Source: Ramlibacter sp. PS4R-6 (lineage in GTDB: Bacteria; Pseudomonadota; Gammaproteobacteria; Burkholderiales; Burkholderiaceae_C). Taken from it: a stretch of 64,000 nt of DNA. The stretch spans positions 2,356,001 through 2,420,000 of the forward strand of contig NZ_JBBHKA010000001.1 of NCBI RefSeq assembly GCF_037572775.1. The letters are read 5' to 3'. Below the pieces are notes generated by a model that saw only the letters and a list, made by a program, of their open reading frames with translations, did no database searches and was not told the origin of the DNA. Of the stretch, positions 49,746 through 60,341 are shown one piece after another (within the stretch, counting starts at the first letter, position 1; every line of letters begins with the position of its first letter). The position numbers and the translations under genes are program-made.

Positions 49746-51845
49746 ATGCCCGCCGTCATGACGCCCGCGGCACCCGCCGAGGGTATGCAGCTTCTCGACC
49801 GTGACCACAGCATCCTCGCTTTCAACGAGCGGGTGCTCGACTGGGCGCATCGCGCCGACGTGCCCCTGCTCGAGCGGCTGCGCTACCTGTGCATCGTGTC
49901 GTCGAACCTGGACGAGTTCTTCGAGGTGCGCGCCGCGCCGCACCTGGCCGCCTCGAAGGTCGGCGACATCAAGGGCGAATACACCGTCCACAGCTTCGAC
50001 GCGCTCGCGCGTGCGGCGCACGCACTGGTGGAGCGCCAGTACGCGCTCTACAACGACGAGCTCATGCCGGCGTTCGCCAAGCAGGGCATCGAGATCGTCT
50101 CGCACGGCGATCGCACGCCCGCGCAGCGCACGTGGGTGCACGAGTATTTCGAGGAGGAGGTCCGGCCGCTGCTGATCCCGGTGGGCCTGGACCCGGCGCA
50201 TCCCTTCCCGCAGGTCGCCAACAAGTCGCTCAACTTCATCGTGCGCCTGGGCGGCAAGGACGCCTTCGGCCGCGAAAACGAGATCGCCATCGTCAAGGTG
50301 CCGCGCGTGCTGCCGCGGCTGATCCGCATGCCCGACAAGGTGTCGGACGGCAAGACGCTCTTCGTGTCGCTGTCGAGCGTCATCCGCGCGCACCTCGAAA
50401 GCCTCTTCCCGGGGCGCGAGGTCGGGCAGTTCTCGCAGTTCCGCGTCACGCGCCATTCGGACATGGCGGTGGACGAGGACGACGTGAAGGACCTGCGCAC
50501 CGCGCTGCGGCTGGGCCTGCAGCAGCGGCACTACGGGCAGGCGGTGCGGCTGGAGGTGTCGGCTGGGGCATCCGAATTCCTGTCCAACTTCCTGCTGCAG
50601 CAGTTCGTGTTGCCGGAGCCCGCGCTGTACCGCGTGCACGGGCCGGTGAACCTGGTGCGCCTCGCGCAGCTGATCGACCTGGTCGAGAAGCCCAAGCTCC
50701 TGTTCCCGCCGTACAAGCCCTCCTACCCGACGCAGCTGTTGCCGGGCCGCTCGATCTTCGACCAGCTGAAGAAGCGCGACGTGCTGGTCCACCACCCCTT
50801 CGAAAGCTTCGAGGGCGTGCTGGCCTTCATGCGCGAGGCGGTGCAGGACCCGAAGGTGCTCGCGATCAGGCAGACCATCTACCGCACCGGCGCCGATTCC
50901 GAGCTCATGGAACTGCTGGAGGAGGCGGTGCACCGCGGCAAGGAGGTGACCGCGGTGGTGGAGCTGAAGGCGCGCTTCGACGAGGAGGCCAACATCAACT
51001 GGGCCGAACGCCTCGAGGCGATCGGCGCGCAGGTGGTCTACGGCGTGGTCGGGCTGAAGACGCACGCCAAGATGCTGCTGGTGACGCGACGCGAGGGCCG
51101 CAGCCTGGTGCGTTACGCGCACCTGTCCACGGGCAACTACAACCCGCGCACGGCGCGCGCCTACACCGACATCGGGTTCTTCACGGGCGATGCGCAACTC
51201 ACCGCGGACGTCGACGCCGTCTTCGTGCACCTGGCCAGCCACAGCCGCCTGCCGCGCCTGAACCAGGTGTGGCTGGCGCCTTTCCACCTGCACCGCAAGT
51301 TGATCGACCGCATCGACGCGCTGGCCGAGGGCTCGGCCGCCGGCAAGCGGGCGCGCATCGTGCTCAAGCTCAACGCGCTCACCGACGTGCCGCTCATCCA
51401 GGCGCTGGTGCGCGCGGGCCGCAAAGGCGTGCAGATAGACCTCATCGTGCGCGGCGCGTGCATGCTGCCGGCGCGCGTGCCCGGCGAAACCGACAACATC
51501 CGCGTTCGCTCCATCATCGGCCGCTTCCTCGAGCACTCGCGCATCTTCTACTTCCGGCTCGACGACGACGAGCAGCTGTTCCTGTCCAGCGCCGACTGGA
51601 TGAATCGCAACATGCTGCGCCGGGTCGAGCTGGCCTGGCCCATCCAGGACCCCAAGCTGCGCCAGCGCCTCATCGATGAATGCCTGGTGGCCTACCTGCA
51701 CGACGACCGCGACGCGTGGGACCTGATGCCCGACGGCCGCTACAAGCGCGTGAAGGGCGCGGGCGAGCCCAAGGGCCATGGCGCGCAGGCCGCGCTGATG
51801 GCCCGCTACGCGGCGCAGCCGGGCGAATCGGAAGGAGGGCTGTGA
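49746..51845 (+). CDS. ppk1: polyphosphate kinase 1
   Basis: Makes long-chain polyphosphate from ATP through a phosphohistidine. It has 699 residues in the usual four domains: the N-terminal helical domain (LLERLRYLCIVSSNLDEFFEVR), the head domain, and two C-terminal PLD-like domains. The autophosphorylated His440 is in GLKTHAKMLLV and the second His is in FLEHSRIFYF near 597. The ATG at 49746 is used; the true start could be MTPAAP a few residues later. sixA follows after 1 nt. Confidence 0.96.
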   Translation: MPAVMTPAAPAEGMQLLDRDHSILAFNERVLDWAHRADVPLLERLRYLCIVSSNLDEFFEVRAAPHLAASKVGDIKGEYTVHSFDALARAAHALVERQYALYNDELMPAFAKQGIEIVSHGDRTPAQRTWVHEYFEEEVRPLLIPVGLDPAHPFPQVANKSLNFIVRLGGKDAFGRENEIAIVKVPRVLPRLIRMPDKVSDGKTLFVSLSSVIRAHLESLFPGREVGQFSQFRVTRHSDMAVDEDDVKDLRTALRLGLQQRHYGQAVRLEVSAGASEFLSNFLLQQFVLPEPALYRVHGPVNLVRLAQLIDLVEKPKLLFPPYKPSYPTQLLPGRSIFDQLKKRDVLVHHPFESFEGVLAFMREAVQDPKVLAIRQTIYRTGADSELMELLEEAVHRGKEVTAVVELKARFDEEANINWAERLEAIGAQVVYGVVGLKTHAKMLLVTRREGRSLVRYAHLSTGNYNPRTARAYTDIGFFTGDAQLTADVDAVFVHLASHSRLPRLNQVWLAPFHLHRKLIDRIDALAEGSAAGKRARIVLKLNALTDVPLIQALVRAGRKGVQIDLIVRGACMLPARVPGETDNIRVRSIIGRFLEHSRIFYFRLDDDEQLFLSSADWMNRNMLRRVELAWPIQDPKLRQRLIDECLVAYLHDDRDAWDLMPDGRYKRVKGAGEPKGHGAQAALMARYAAQPGESEGGL

Positions 51846-51846
51846 C

Positions 51847-52305
51847 ATGGACCTGATCCTGTGGCGCCACGCCGAGGCCGAGGACGAGGCGCCGGGCGGC
51901 GACGACCTGCAGCGCGCGCTGACGCCGCGCGGCGAGAAGCAGGCAGCGCGCGTGGCAGCCTGGCTGGACCGCCAGCTCACCGACGGCGTCAAGATCCTGT
52001 GCAGCCCCGCGCTGCGCTGCGAGCAGACCGTGGCGCCCCTGGGGCGCAAGTACAAGGTGCATTCCGAGCTCGCGCCGGGCACGTCGCCCAAGGCGATCCT
52101 CGAAGCAGCGGGATGGCCCGACGCGAAGCAGCCGGTGCTGGTCGTGGGTCACCAGCCGGTGCTGGGCGAAGTCGCCGCGCTGCTTCTCGAAGCCAGGGGC
52201 GGCTTTGCCATCCGCAAGGGCGCGGTGTGGTGGTTCCGCTCGCGCGACCGTGGCGGCGAGGACCAGAACGTGCTGGTCGCCGCGATCTCGCCCGATACCG
52301 TCTAG
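51847..52305 (+). CDS. sixA: SixA-type phosphohistidine phosphatase
   Basis: Histidine phosphatase of the RHG branch, 152 residues. The catalytic Arg7-His8 is in LILWRHAEAED; the second conserved Arg is in SPALRCEQT near 58 and the second His in VVGHQPVLGE near 100. In E. coli SixA acts on the phosphotransfer protein of the nitrogen PTS. Here it is in an operon with ppk1 and convergent with ppx (1 bp between the ends), so a phosphate-related role is conceivable. Confidence 0.9.
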   Translation: MDLILWRHAEAEDEAPGGDDLQRALTPRGEKQAARVAAWLDRQLTDGVKILCSPALRCEQTVAPLGRKYKVHSELAPGTSPKAILEAAGWPDAKQPVLVVGHQPVLGEVAALLLEARGGFAIRKGAVWWFRSRDRGGEDQNVLVAAISPDTV

Positions 52306-52306
52306 C

Positions 52307-53794
52307 TCATTCCGCGCTGAAAGCCCACGGCGTCTTCTGCCACGCCGTCACTTCCTCGCGCAGCAGGTAGGCCGACTGCGGGTAGTTGCGAGCCCAGCCG
52401 GCGGGCAGCTTCAGCGCGATCTTCTTGCCGCTGGCCGCCAGCTGTAGCCCGCCCGCATCCGGGTCGCGGCGCGCGTGGCACAGGATCACCGCCAGCCGCA
52501 GGCAGAGCAGCTGGTGCACGAACAGCGCATCGGTGAAATCGACGTCGACCAGCTTGCGCAGCTTGCCGCGGTGCCCCAGCACCAGCAGGCCGAGGTGGTG
52601 CAGCTCCGGCACGGCGAAGCCCGGTGCGTCGGTGTTGTCGAGGATGTACGCGCCGTGCTTGTGGTAGTCGCTGTGCGAGACGGCGTTGCCGATCTCGTGC
52701 AGGCGCGCGGCCCAGCCGAGCTTGCGTTCGTGCCGCGCCAGTTCCTCCGCGTCGTCGCCGGTGCGCAGCTGGCGCAGCAGGGCGCACGCCGTGCGCGCCA
52801 CGCGCGTGGCCTGCGCGGCGTCGGCCTCGAACTTGGCGCACAGGCGGCTTACGGTGGCCGAGCGCACGTCGGTGTCCACCTTCTCGCGGTCCAGCATGTC
52901 ATACAGCACGCCGTGGCGCAGCGCGCCTTGCGCCGCCTGCATGCTCTCGATCTCCAGAAGGTCGAACACGGCGCGCAGCACCGCGACGCCGCCGCCGATC
53001 ACCGGGCGCCGGTCGTCCTTGAGGCCGGCCAGCCGCAGCTTGTCGACATGGGCGCCGGCCACCAGCGCATCGCGCAGCCAGTCGAGGTCCTCGCGCGTGA
53101 CGGTGCCGGCCGTGCCGCCGGCGGCCGCGACGATGTCGGCCACTGCGCCTATCGTGCCCGCCGAGCCGTACGCGACGTCCCAGCGTGACGGCGCATACGA
53201 GAGTGCGGCTTCCTCGAGGATGGCCTGTGCGGCAACCTCGGCCGCATCGAAAGCTTCCTCGGTCAAGTGCCCTTGCGGAAAGTAGCGCATGGACCACGCG
53301 ACGCTGCCGACGCGGTAGCTCTCCATGGTGCCGGCTTCGTAGCCGTGGCCCAGGATGATTTCGGTGGAGCGCCCGCCGATGTCGACGACGACGCGGCGCT
53401 CGTCCGATTGCGGCAGGAGGTGGGCGACGCCCTGGTAGATCAGGCGCGCTTCCTCGCGGCCGGGGATGACGTCGATGGGGAAGCCCAGCACGCGGTGCGC
53501 CTGCGCCAGGAACTCCTCGCGGTTGCGCGCTTCGCGCAGCGTCTGCGTGGCCACTGCGCGCACCTGCGACTTGCGGAAACCCGCCAGCCGCTCGCCGAAA
53601 CGCGCCAGGCAGTCCCAGCCGCGCTGCATCGCTTCCCGGGTGAGGTTGCGCGAGGAGTCGAGGCCGTTGCCCTGGCGCACCGTCTCCTTGATGTACTCGG
53701 TGCGCCGCACCTGGCCATGTTCGAGCCGGCCGATCTCCAGGCGAAAGCTGTTGGAGCCGAGGTCGACGGCGGCGAGCAGGGTTCCGTTTTGCAT
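52307..53794 (-). CDS. ppx: exopolyphosphatase (Ppx/GppA family)
   Basis: Releases phosphate from polyphosphate ends, and in some bacteria converts pppGpp. It has 495 residues. The ASKHA-fold N-terminus has [18 protein letters not shown] near 6-23 and a second phosphate motif [17 protein letters not shown] near 139-155, and a C-terminal HD-like helical domain follows ([20 protein letters not shown]). ATG 53794 ([11 protein letters not shown]) is the family-like start. It is divergent from pstS, and the Pho box at 53862 could serve both. Confidence 0.94.
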   Translation of the reverse strand: MQNGTLLAAVDLGSNSFRLEIGRLEHGQVRRTEYIKETVRQGNGLDSSRNLTREAMQRGWDCLARFGERLAGFRKSQVRAVATQTLREARNREEFLAQAHRVLGFPIDVIPGREEARLIYQGVAHLLPQSDERRVVVDIGGRSTEIILGHGYEAGTMESYRVGSVAWSMRYFPQGHLTEEAFDAAEVAAQAILEEAALSYAPSRWDVAYGSAGTIGAVADIVAAAGGTAGTVTREDLDWLRDALVAGAHVDKLRLAGLKDDRRPVIGGGVAVLRAVFDLLEIESMQAAQGALRHGVLYDMLDREKVDTDVRSATVSRLCAKFEADAAQATRVARTACALLRQLRTGDDAEELARHERKLGWAARLHEIGNAVSHSDYHKHGAYILDNTDAPGFAVPELHHLGLLVLGHRGKLRKLVDVDFTDALFVHQLLCLRLAVILCHARRDPDAGGLQLAASGKKIALKLPAGWARNYPQSAYLLREEVTAWQKTPWAFSAE

Positions 53795-53861
53795 CGCGAT
53801 GGAAGAGGGCGCGGCCAGCATAGCACCGGGTCCACGAGCGCAGGGCGCGCGAGCGGCGTGC

Positions 53862-53879
53862 TTGTCACGGGCATGTCAC
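53862..53879 (+). promoter_or_regulatory. Pho box upstream of pstS
   Basis: TTGTCAC (53862-53868) and ATGTCAC (53873-53879) repeat at an 11-bp period and match six of seven core positions of a PhoB half-site with T/C variation. They are followed 11 bp later by TACAGT (53890-53895), the expected -10 spacing for a PhoB-activated promoter. The first copy is 68 bp from the ppx start on the other strand. Confidence 0.75.
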
Positions 53880-53889
53880 AAAAGCTTCC

Positions 53890-53895
53890 TACAGT
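53890..53895 (+). promoter_or_regulatory. -10 element of the pst promoter
   Basis: TACAGT lies 11 bp after the Pho box and 10 nt before the first pstS ATG. In PhoB-dependent promoters the Pho box replaces the -35 element. Because of the short distance to 53905, initiation at the second Met (53908) would suit a short leader slightly better. Confidence 0.45.
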
Positions 53896-53904
53896 CGCGT
53901 CAAC

Positions 53905-54951
53905 ATGATGTCCCGCATCCATCCCTTCGTCCTCGTCGGCGCCGCCGCACTCGTCTTCGGGGGCCTGGCCCGCGCGCAGGAAGTCACCGGCGCCGGCGCC
54001 AGCTTCCCGGCCCCGCTCTACGCCAAGTGGGCCTCCGACTATCACAAGGCGACAGGCGTGAAGGTGAACTACCAATCGGTGGGGTCGGGCGCCGGGATCA
54101 AGCAGGTCGATGCGAAAACGGTGGACTTCGGTGCGTCGGACATGCCGCTGAAGGACGAGGAGCTGGCCGCCAAAGGCCAGGTGCAGTTCCCGATGGTCAT
54201 CGGCGGTGTCGTACCGGTAGTGAACGTCCACGGCATCGCCCCCGGCCAGCTGCGCCTGAACGGCCAGGTGCTGGGCGACATCTACCTGGGCAAGATCACG
54301 AAGTGGAACGACGCCGCGATCAAGGCGTTGAACCCGTCGCTGAACCTGCCCGACGCCGCCATCGCGCCGGTGCGCCGTGCCGACGGTTCGGGCACCACGT
54401 TCATCTTCACCAACTACCTGTCCAAGGTGAACACCGAGTGGAAGGCCAAGGTCGGCGAAGGTACGGCCGTCAACTGGCCCACGGGCGCGGGCGGCAAGGG
54501 CAACGAGGGCGTGGCCGCTTTCGTGGGCCGCCTGCCCAACGCCATCGGCTACGTGGAGTACGCGTACGTCAAGCAGAACAAGATGACCTACGCCCTGATG
54601 CAGAACGCGGCCGGCCAGTTCGTCGGCCCGGACGACTCGGCCTTCAAGGCCGCCGCCGCCGGCGCGGAGTGGAGCAAGAGCTTCTACCAGATCCTCACCA
54701 ACCAGCCGGGCGCGCAGTCTTGGCCCATCACCGGCGCCACCTTCATCCTGATGCACAAGGTGCAGGACAAGCCCGCGCAGGCCGCGCAGGTCCTGAAGTT
54801 CTTCGAGTGGGCCTACAAGGGCGGCGACAGGACCGCCGACGACCTCGACTACGTGCCCATGCCCGCGAGCGTGAAGGCGCAGGTCGAGAAGCTCTGGACG
54901 ACCGAGATCAAGGACGCTTCGGGCAAGGGCATCCACGCGGCCGCGAAATGA
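53905..54951 (+). CDS. pstS: phosphate ABC transporter substrate-binding protein
   Basis: Periplasmic phosphate receptor, 348 residues. The signal peptide covers about 1-25 ([18 protein letters not shown]). Phosphate-contact segments are intact: [13 protein letters not shown] near 27-39, [11 protein letters not shown] near 57-67, DFGASDMPL, and [15 protein letters not shown] near 164-178. The two ATG codons at 53905 and 53908 are both possible. It is the first gene of pstSCAB-phoUBR, under a Pho box. Its stop overlaps the pstC start. Confidence 0.97.
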   Translation: MMSRIHPFVLVGAAALVFGGLARAQEVTGAGASFPAPLYAKWASDYHKATGVKVNYQSVGSGAGIKQVDAKTVDFGASDMPLKDEELAAKGQVQFPMVIGGVVPVVNVHGIAPGQLRLNGQVLGDIYLGKITKWNDAAIKALNPSLNLPDAAIAPVRRADGSGTTFIFTNYLSKVNTEWKAKVGEGTAVNWPTGAGGKGNEGVAAFVGRLPNAIGYVEYAYVKQNKMTYALMQNAAGQFVGPDDSAFKAAAAGAEWSKSFYQILTNQPGAQSWPITGATFILMHKVQDKPAQAAQVLKFFEWAYKGGDRTADDLDYVPMPASVKAQVEKLWTTEIKDASGKGIHAAAK

Positions 54952-55958
54952 CGATGACGGGTACCGTCCCGGCCGGCGTGGCGGGCACCGCGCCGCCCGC
55001 ACCCGCGGCGCCGCGCCGCACCGTCTCGATGCCGCTGGCGGACCCGCTGTTCGCCTGGGCTGCGCGGGCCGCCGCGGTCCTCACGCTGGCCCTGCTGGCC
55101 GGCATCCTGATGTCCCTGCTGGCCGGCGCCTGGCCGGCCATCGAGCGCTACGGCCTCGGTTTCCTCACCAGCACCACCTGGGACCCCGTCGGCAACGAAT
55201 ACGGCGGGCTGGTGATGATCTACGGCACGCTGGCCTCGTCGCTGATCGCGCTGGTGATCGCCGTGCCAGTGAGCTTCGGCATCGCGGTGTTCCTGACCGA
55301 GCTGTCGCCCTCGTGGCTGAAGCGCCCGCTGGGGACGGCGATCGAATTGCTGGCCGCCGTGCCGTCCATCGTGTACGGCATGTGGGGCCTGCTGGTGTTC
55401 GGGCCCATCCTCGCCACCTACGTGCAGCAGCCGCTGCAGTCGCTGCTGGCCGGCGTGCCCTATCTCGGCGCGCTGGTGTCGGGCCCGCCGGTGGGCATCG
55501 GCCTGCTGTCGGCGGGGATCATCCTCGCCATCATGATCATCCCCTTCATCGCGGCCGTGATGCGCGACGTGTTCGAAGTCACGCCGGCCCTGCTGAAGGA
55601 ATCGGCCTACGGCCTCGGCTCGACGACCTGGGAAGTGGTCTCGCGCGTCGTGCTGCCCTACACGAAGGCGGGCGTCATCGGCGGCATCATGCTGGGCCTG
55701 GGCCGCGCGCTCGGCGAGACGATGGCCGTGACGTTCGTCATCGGCAACTTCAACCAGCTCGATTCGCTGTCGCTCTTCCAGCCCGCCAACAGCATCACCT
55801 CGGCGCTGGCCAATGAATTCGCCGAAGCGGCGAGCGGCCTGCACCAGGCGGCGCTGATCTACCTCGGGCTGGTCCTGTTCCTCATCACTTTCGTGGTGCT
55901 GGCGCTGTCCAAGCTGCTGCTGGCGCGCATGCGCCGGGCGGAAGGGCTGCGTTCATGA
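54948..55958 (+). CDS. pstC: phosphate ABC transporter permease PstC
   Basis: Membrane permease subunit, 336 residues. The N-terminal 30 residues are Pro/Ala-rich and cytoplasmic, then six membrane segments follow (first at about 38-60). The ABC permease EAA-like loop reads [27 protein letters not shown] near 215-240 (quoted in part), and [16 protein letters not shown] follows. The start overlaps pstS by four bases and the end overlaps pstA by four. Confidence 0.95.
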   Translation: MTMTGTVPAGVAGTAPPAPAAPRRTVSMPLADPLFAWAARAAAVLTLALLAGILMSLLAGAWPAIERYGLGFLTSTTWDPVGNEYGGLVMIYGTLASSLIALVIAVPVSFGIAVFLTELSPSWLKRPLGTAIELLAAVPSIVYGMWGLLVFGPILATYVQQPLQSLLAGVPYLGALVSGPPVGIGLLSAGIILAIMIIPFIAAVMRDVFEVTPALLKESAYGLGSTTWEVVSRVVLPYTKAGVIGGIMLGLGRALGETMAVTFVIGNFNQLDSLSLFQPANSITSALANEFAEAASGLHQAALIYLGLVLFLITFVVLALSKLLLARMRRAEGLRS

Positions 55959-56839
55959 ACACGGGGGCGAGGCTTCTCGCCGCCGCCGACCTGGCGGGCG
56001 AGCGCGAGCGCAAGTACGCCATCCGCAAGCGCGTCAACAAGGTCGCGCTGGCCCTGTCATTGGCCGCCATGGCCTTCGGCGTGTTCTGGCTGGTGTGGAT
56101 CCTGTGGGAGACGCTGCGCCTGGGCCTGGGCGGCCTCACCTGGACGGCGCTCACGCAGATGACGCCGCCGCCCAACGAGGAGGGCGGCATCGCCAACGCG
56201 CTGTGGGGCTCGGCCCTGATGGTGTCGCTCGCGACCTTCATCGGCGCGCCCATCGGCGTGATGGCCGGCATCTACCTGGCCGAATACGACGCCAAGGGGC
56301 CGCTCGGCTCGGTCACGCGCTTCGTCAACGACATCCTGCTGTCGGCCCCGTCCATCGTCATCGGCCTGTTCGTCTACGCGGTGCTGGTGTCGCGCTTCAA
56401 GCATTTCTCGGGCTGGGCGGGCGTCGCCGCGCTGGCGCTGATCGTCATCCCGGTCGTCATCCGCACGACGGAAAACATGCTGCAGCTGGTGCCCGCCGGC
56501 TTGCGCGAAGCGGCCTACGCTCTGGGCGCACCCAAGTGGAAGGTCATCACGAGCATCACGCTGCGCGCGGCGCGGGCGGGGGTCGTGACCGGCATCCTGC
56601 TGGCCGTGGCGCGCATCGCGGGCGAGACCGCGCCGCTGCTCTTCACCGCGCTGAACAACCAGTTCTTCACCTCCAGCCTGTCCGAGCCCATGGCCAGCCT
56701 GCCGGTGACCATCTTCAAGTTCGCCATGAGCCCGTACGAGAACTGGCAGAGGCTCGCCTGGGCGGGCGTCTTCGTCATCACGCTCGCCGTGCTCGGCCTC
56801 AACATCCTCGCGCGCGTGGTCACGCGCAGCAAACACTGA
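55955..56839 (+). CDS. pstA: phosphate ABC transporter permease PstA
   Basis: Partner permease to PstC, 294 residues with six membrane segments. The EAA-like loop is [21 protein letters not shown] near 180-200, followed by [29 protein letters not shown] near 115-129 is typical of PstA. The N-terminal [17 protein letters not shown] is basic and cytoplasmic. It is coupled to pstC by ATGA and is 4 nt from pstB. Confidence 0.95.
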   Translation: MNTGARLLAAADLAGERERKYAIRKRVNKVALALSLAAMAFGVFWLVWILWETLRLGLGGLTWTALTQMTPPPNEEGGIANALWGSALMVSLATFIGAPIGVMAGIYLAEYDAKGPLGSVTRFVNDILLSAPSIVIGLFVYAVLVSRFKHFSGWAGVAALALIVIPVVIRTTENMLQLVPAGLREAAYALGAPKWKVITSITLRAARAGVVTGILLAVARIAGETAPLLFTALNNQFFTSSLSEPMASLPVTIFKFAMSPYENWQRLAWAGVFVITLAVLGLNILARVVTRSKH

Positions 56840-56843
56840 TCCC

Positions 56844-57608
56844 ATGGAACCCACACCGGCCAAGATCTCGGTCCGCAACCTGGACTTCTACTATGGGCGC
56901 TTCCACGCGCTCAAGCGCATCAACCTCGAAATCCCCGAGAAGAAGGTCACGGCCTTCATCGGGCCCTCGGGCTGCGGCAAGTCGACGCTGCTGCGCACCT
57001 TCAACCGCATGTACTCGCTGTACCCGGAGCAGCGTGCCGAAGGCGAGGTGGTGCTGGACGGCGAGAACCTCGTCACGTCGAAGAAGGACGTGGCGCTGAT
57101 CCGCGCCAAGGTCGGCATGGTGTTCCAGAAGCCCACGCCGTTCCCGATGTCCATCTACGACAACATCGCCTTCGGCGTGCGCCTGTTCGAAGACCTCTCG
57201 TCTTCCAACATGGACGACCGCGTCGAATGGGCGCTGCGCAAGGCGGCCCTGTGGGGCGAGGTGAAGGACAAGCTGCAGCAGTCCGGCTCGGGCCTGTCGG
57301 GCGGCCAGCAGCAGCGGCTGTGCATCGCACGCGGCATCGCCATCAAGCCGGAGGTGCTGCTGCTCGACGAGCCGTGCTCGGCGCTGGACCCGATCTCCAC
57401 CGGCAAGATCGAAGAGCTGATCGCCGAGCTGAAGAACGACTACACGGTGGTGATTGTCACGCACAACATGCAGCAGGCCGCGCGCTGCAGCGACTACACG
57501 GCCTACATGTACCTGGGCGACCTGATCGAGGTGGGCGAGACCGAGCAGATCTTCTTCAAGCCCAAGCGCCAGGAGACCGAGGACTACATCACCGGGAGGT
57601 TCGGGTAA
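56844..57608 (+). CDS. pstB: phosphate ABC transporter ATPase PstB
   Basis: ATP-binding subunit of the Pst importer, 254 residues. Walker A is GPSGCGKST near 38-46, the Q-loop [17 protein letters not shown] near 93, the signature LSGGQQQRL near 151-159, Walker [13 protein letters not shown] near 171-182, and the H-loop VTHNMQQA near 203. The long inserted residues after Walker A and the CSALDPIS segment are typical of PstB. phoU follows after 17 nt. Confidence 0.97.
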   Translation: MEPTPAKISVRNLDFYYGRFHALKRINLEIPEKKVTAFIGPSGCGKSTLLRTFNRMYSLYPEQRAEGEVVLDGENLVTSKKDVALIRAKVGMVFQKPTPFPMSIYDNIAFGVRLFEDLSSSNMDDRVEWALRKAALWGEVKDKLQQSGSGLSGGQQQRLCIARGIAIKPEVLLLDEPCSALDPISTGKIEELIAELKNDYTVVIVTHNMQQAARCSDYTAYMYLGDLIEVGETEQIFFKPKRQETEDYITGRFG

Positions 57609-57625
57609 CCGAAGGGAACATCGCC

Positions 57626-58329
57626 ATGTCCGACAAGCACCTTTCAACGCAGTTCGACACCGAGCTCAACGCCGTCTCCTCGCGCGTGATGGAGCTGGGG
57701 GGCCTCGTCGAGTCGCAGATCCGCCAGGCGATCTACGCCCTGTCGCAGTACAGCACCGAAGCGGCGGCGCAGGTGATGGAGATCGAGCAGCGCGTGAACG
57801 CGATGGAAGTGGAGATCGACCGCGAGCTCTCGTCCATCATCGCCCGGCGCCAGCCGACTGCGCGCGACCTGCGCCTGCTCATCGCCATCTCCAAGACCAC
57901 GGCCAACCTCGAGCGCGTGGGCGACGAGGCGGCGAAGATCGCCCGCATGGTCAAGTCGATCGTCGAGAAGAACGCCGGCGCGGCGCGCACGCTGCCGGCT
58001 TCCGAGCTGAAGGTCGAGGCCGAACTGGCCTCGGGCCAGCTGCGCAAGGCGCTGGACGCCTTCGCCCGCCTGGACGTGCAGGCGGCCCTGGCGATCCTGA
58101 AGGAAGACGACCTGATCGACCAGGAATTCGACGGCTTCGTGCGCAAGCTCATCACCTACATGATGGAAGACCCGCGCACGATCTCGCCCAGCCTGGACCT
58201 GCTGTTCCTGGCCAAGGCCATCGAGCGCATCGGCGACCACGCCAAGAACATCGCCGAATTCATCATCTACGTCGTCAAGGGCGCCGACGTGCGCCATACT
58301 TCGCTCGCACAGGTCGAATCCGCGGTTCA

Positions 58330-58333
<4 letters not shown>
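57626..58333 (+). CDS. phoU: phosphate signalling protein PhoU
   Basis: Links Pst transport activity to PhoR and represses the Pho regulon under high phosphate. It has 235 residues folding as two three-helix bundles. The metal-binding motifs are seen in ERVGDEAAKIARM near 95 and ERIGDHAKNIAEF near 202, both of the E-x3-D-x3-N/K type. It is followed by phoB with a four-base overlap. Confidence 0.95.
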
Positions 58334-59019
<686 letters not shown>

Positions 59020-59042
59020 AGCGCACCTGATAACCTGCCGGG

Positions 59043-60341
59043 ATGGACCTTGCGGTGTGGCTTCTCGGCGCGCTGGCCCTCGTGCTGGGGGTGCGGTGGG
59101 CGCTGGAGCACGCCCGTGCGCGCCGCGTGCTGCAGTCGCTGCGCCAGGGCGCGCCCGTGGCCCTGCCGGCGCGGGTCGGCGGCAACTGGGGCGAGGCCGC
59201 GCAGCGCATCGCCAAGCTGCTGCGCGAGCGCGACGAGCGCCTGAGGGAAAGCCAGGCGCGGCTCGAGGAGTTCCTGGTCGCCCTGGAGAACTCGCCCAAC
59301 GGCGTGGTGCTGCTGGACGAGAACGGCCGCATCGAGTGGTGCAACCAGACGGCGGCCTCGCACTTCGGCTTCGATGCCGCGCGCGACCGGTTGCAGTACA
59401 TCGGCAACCTCGTGCGCGACCCGGTGTTCGCCGCCTACATGGCCTCGTGGAACTACACGCGCGACGTGGTGCTGGCGACGCCCGTCGCGGGCTCGGCGCC
59501 GCGCAAGCTGTCGGTGCAGGCGCATCCCTATGCGGGCAGCCGCCGCTTGATCCTGAGCCGCGACGTCACGGCGATGGAGCAGGCCGAAGCAATGCGGCGC
59601 GACTTCGTCGCCAACGTGTCGCACGAGATCCGCACGCCGCTCACGGTGCTGGCCGGTTTCGTCGAGACGCTGCAGACGCTGCCGCTCGACGCCGACGAGC
59701 GCTCGCGCTACCTCGCCATGATGTCGCAGCAGGCGCAGCGCATGCAGACGCTGGTGAACGACCTGCTGACGCTGTCGAAGCTGGAAGGCAGCCCGCCGCC
59801 GGGCATGGGCGACTGGCTGCCGGTGGGCACGCTTCTGGCGCAATCGGAGCAGGAGGCAAGGTCGCTGTCCGGCGTGCTGTCGCCCGGCCGGCCGCACGAA
59901 TTCCTGTTCCACCCGGTGCCCGCGATCGACGTCTCGGGGTCGTTGAGCGAACTGCAAAGCGCGATGTCGAACCTGCTTTCCAACGCCGTGCGCTACACGC
60001 CGGGCGGCGGGCGCATCGAGGTGCGCTGGCAGCCGCTGGACGGCGGCCGCGCGGAGTTCTCGGTGAAGGACAGCGGCCCCGGCATCGCGGCCGAACACAT
60101 CGCGCGCCTGACCGAACGCTTCTACCGCGTCGACCGCAGCCGCTCGCGCGAGACCGGCGGCACGGGGCTGGGCCTGGCCATCGTCAAGCACGTGGTGCAG
60201 CGCCATGGGGCGGAGCTGAAGATCGACAGCGCACCGGGTTCGGGTTCGACGTTCGCGATCGTCCTGCCCGCTTCGCGGGTGCGCCCCGCGGTCAGCCCGG
60301 GTATGAGCGAACGGCCCGCCACAGAATCGCAGCCAGGATAG
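59043..60341 (+). CDS. phoR: phosphate regulon sensor kinase PhoR
   Basis: Sensor kinase for PhoB, 432 residues. A single N-terminal membrane segment (about 3-20) is followed by a basic linker, a PAS domain (about 80-180, FLVALENSPNGVVLLDENGRIEWCN quoted in part), the phosphoacceptor His194 in VSHEIRTPLTVLAGF, and the ATPase with NLLSNAVRYTPGGG near 307-320, DSGPGIA and GGTGLGLAIVKHV. The last 50 bp overlap the MATE gene on the other strand. The C-terminal tail beyond the ATPase is short and Pro/Ser-rich. Confidence 0.95.
   Translation: MDLAVWLLGALALVLGVRWALEHARARRVLQSLRQGAPVALPARVGGNWGEAAQRIAKLLRERDERLRESQARLEEFLVALENSPNGVVLLDENGRIEWCNQTAASHFGFDAARDRLQYIGNLVRDPVFAAYMASWNYTRDVVLATPVAGSAPRKLSVQAHPYAGSRRLILSRDVTAMEQAEAMRRDFVANVSHEIRTPLTVLAGFVETLQTLPLDADERSRYLAMMSQQAQRMQTLVNDLLTLSKLEGSPPPGMGDWLPVGTLLAQSEQEARSLSGVLSPGRPHEFLFHPVPAIDVSGSLSELQSAMSNLLSNAVRYTPGGGRIEVRWQPLDGGRAEFSVKDSGPGIAAEHIARLTERFYRVDRSRSRETGGTGLGLAIVKHVVQRHGAELKIDSAPGSGSTFAIVLPASRVRPAVSPGMSERPATESQPG

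Noticed and set aside
53795-53821. Upstream start for ppx at 53821
   Set aside because: It adds nine residues without family support and has no ribosome binding site. [11 protein letters not shown] at 53794 fits the family start.
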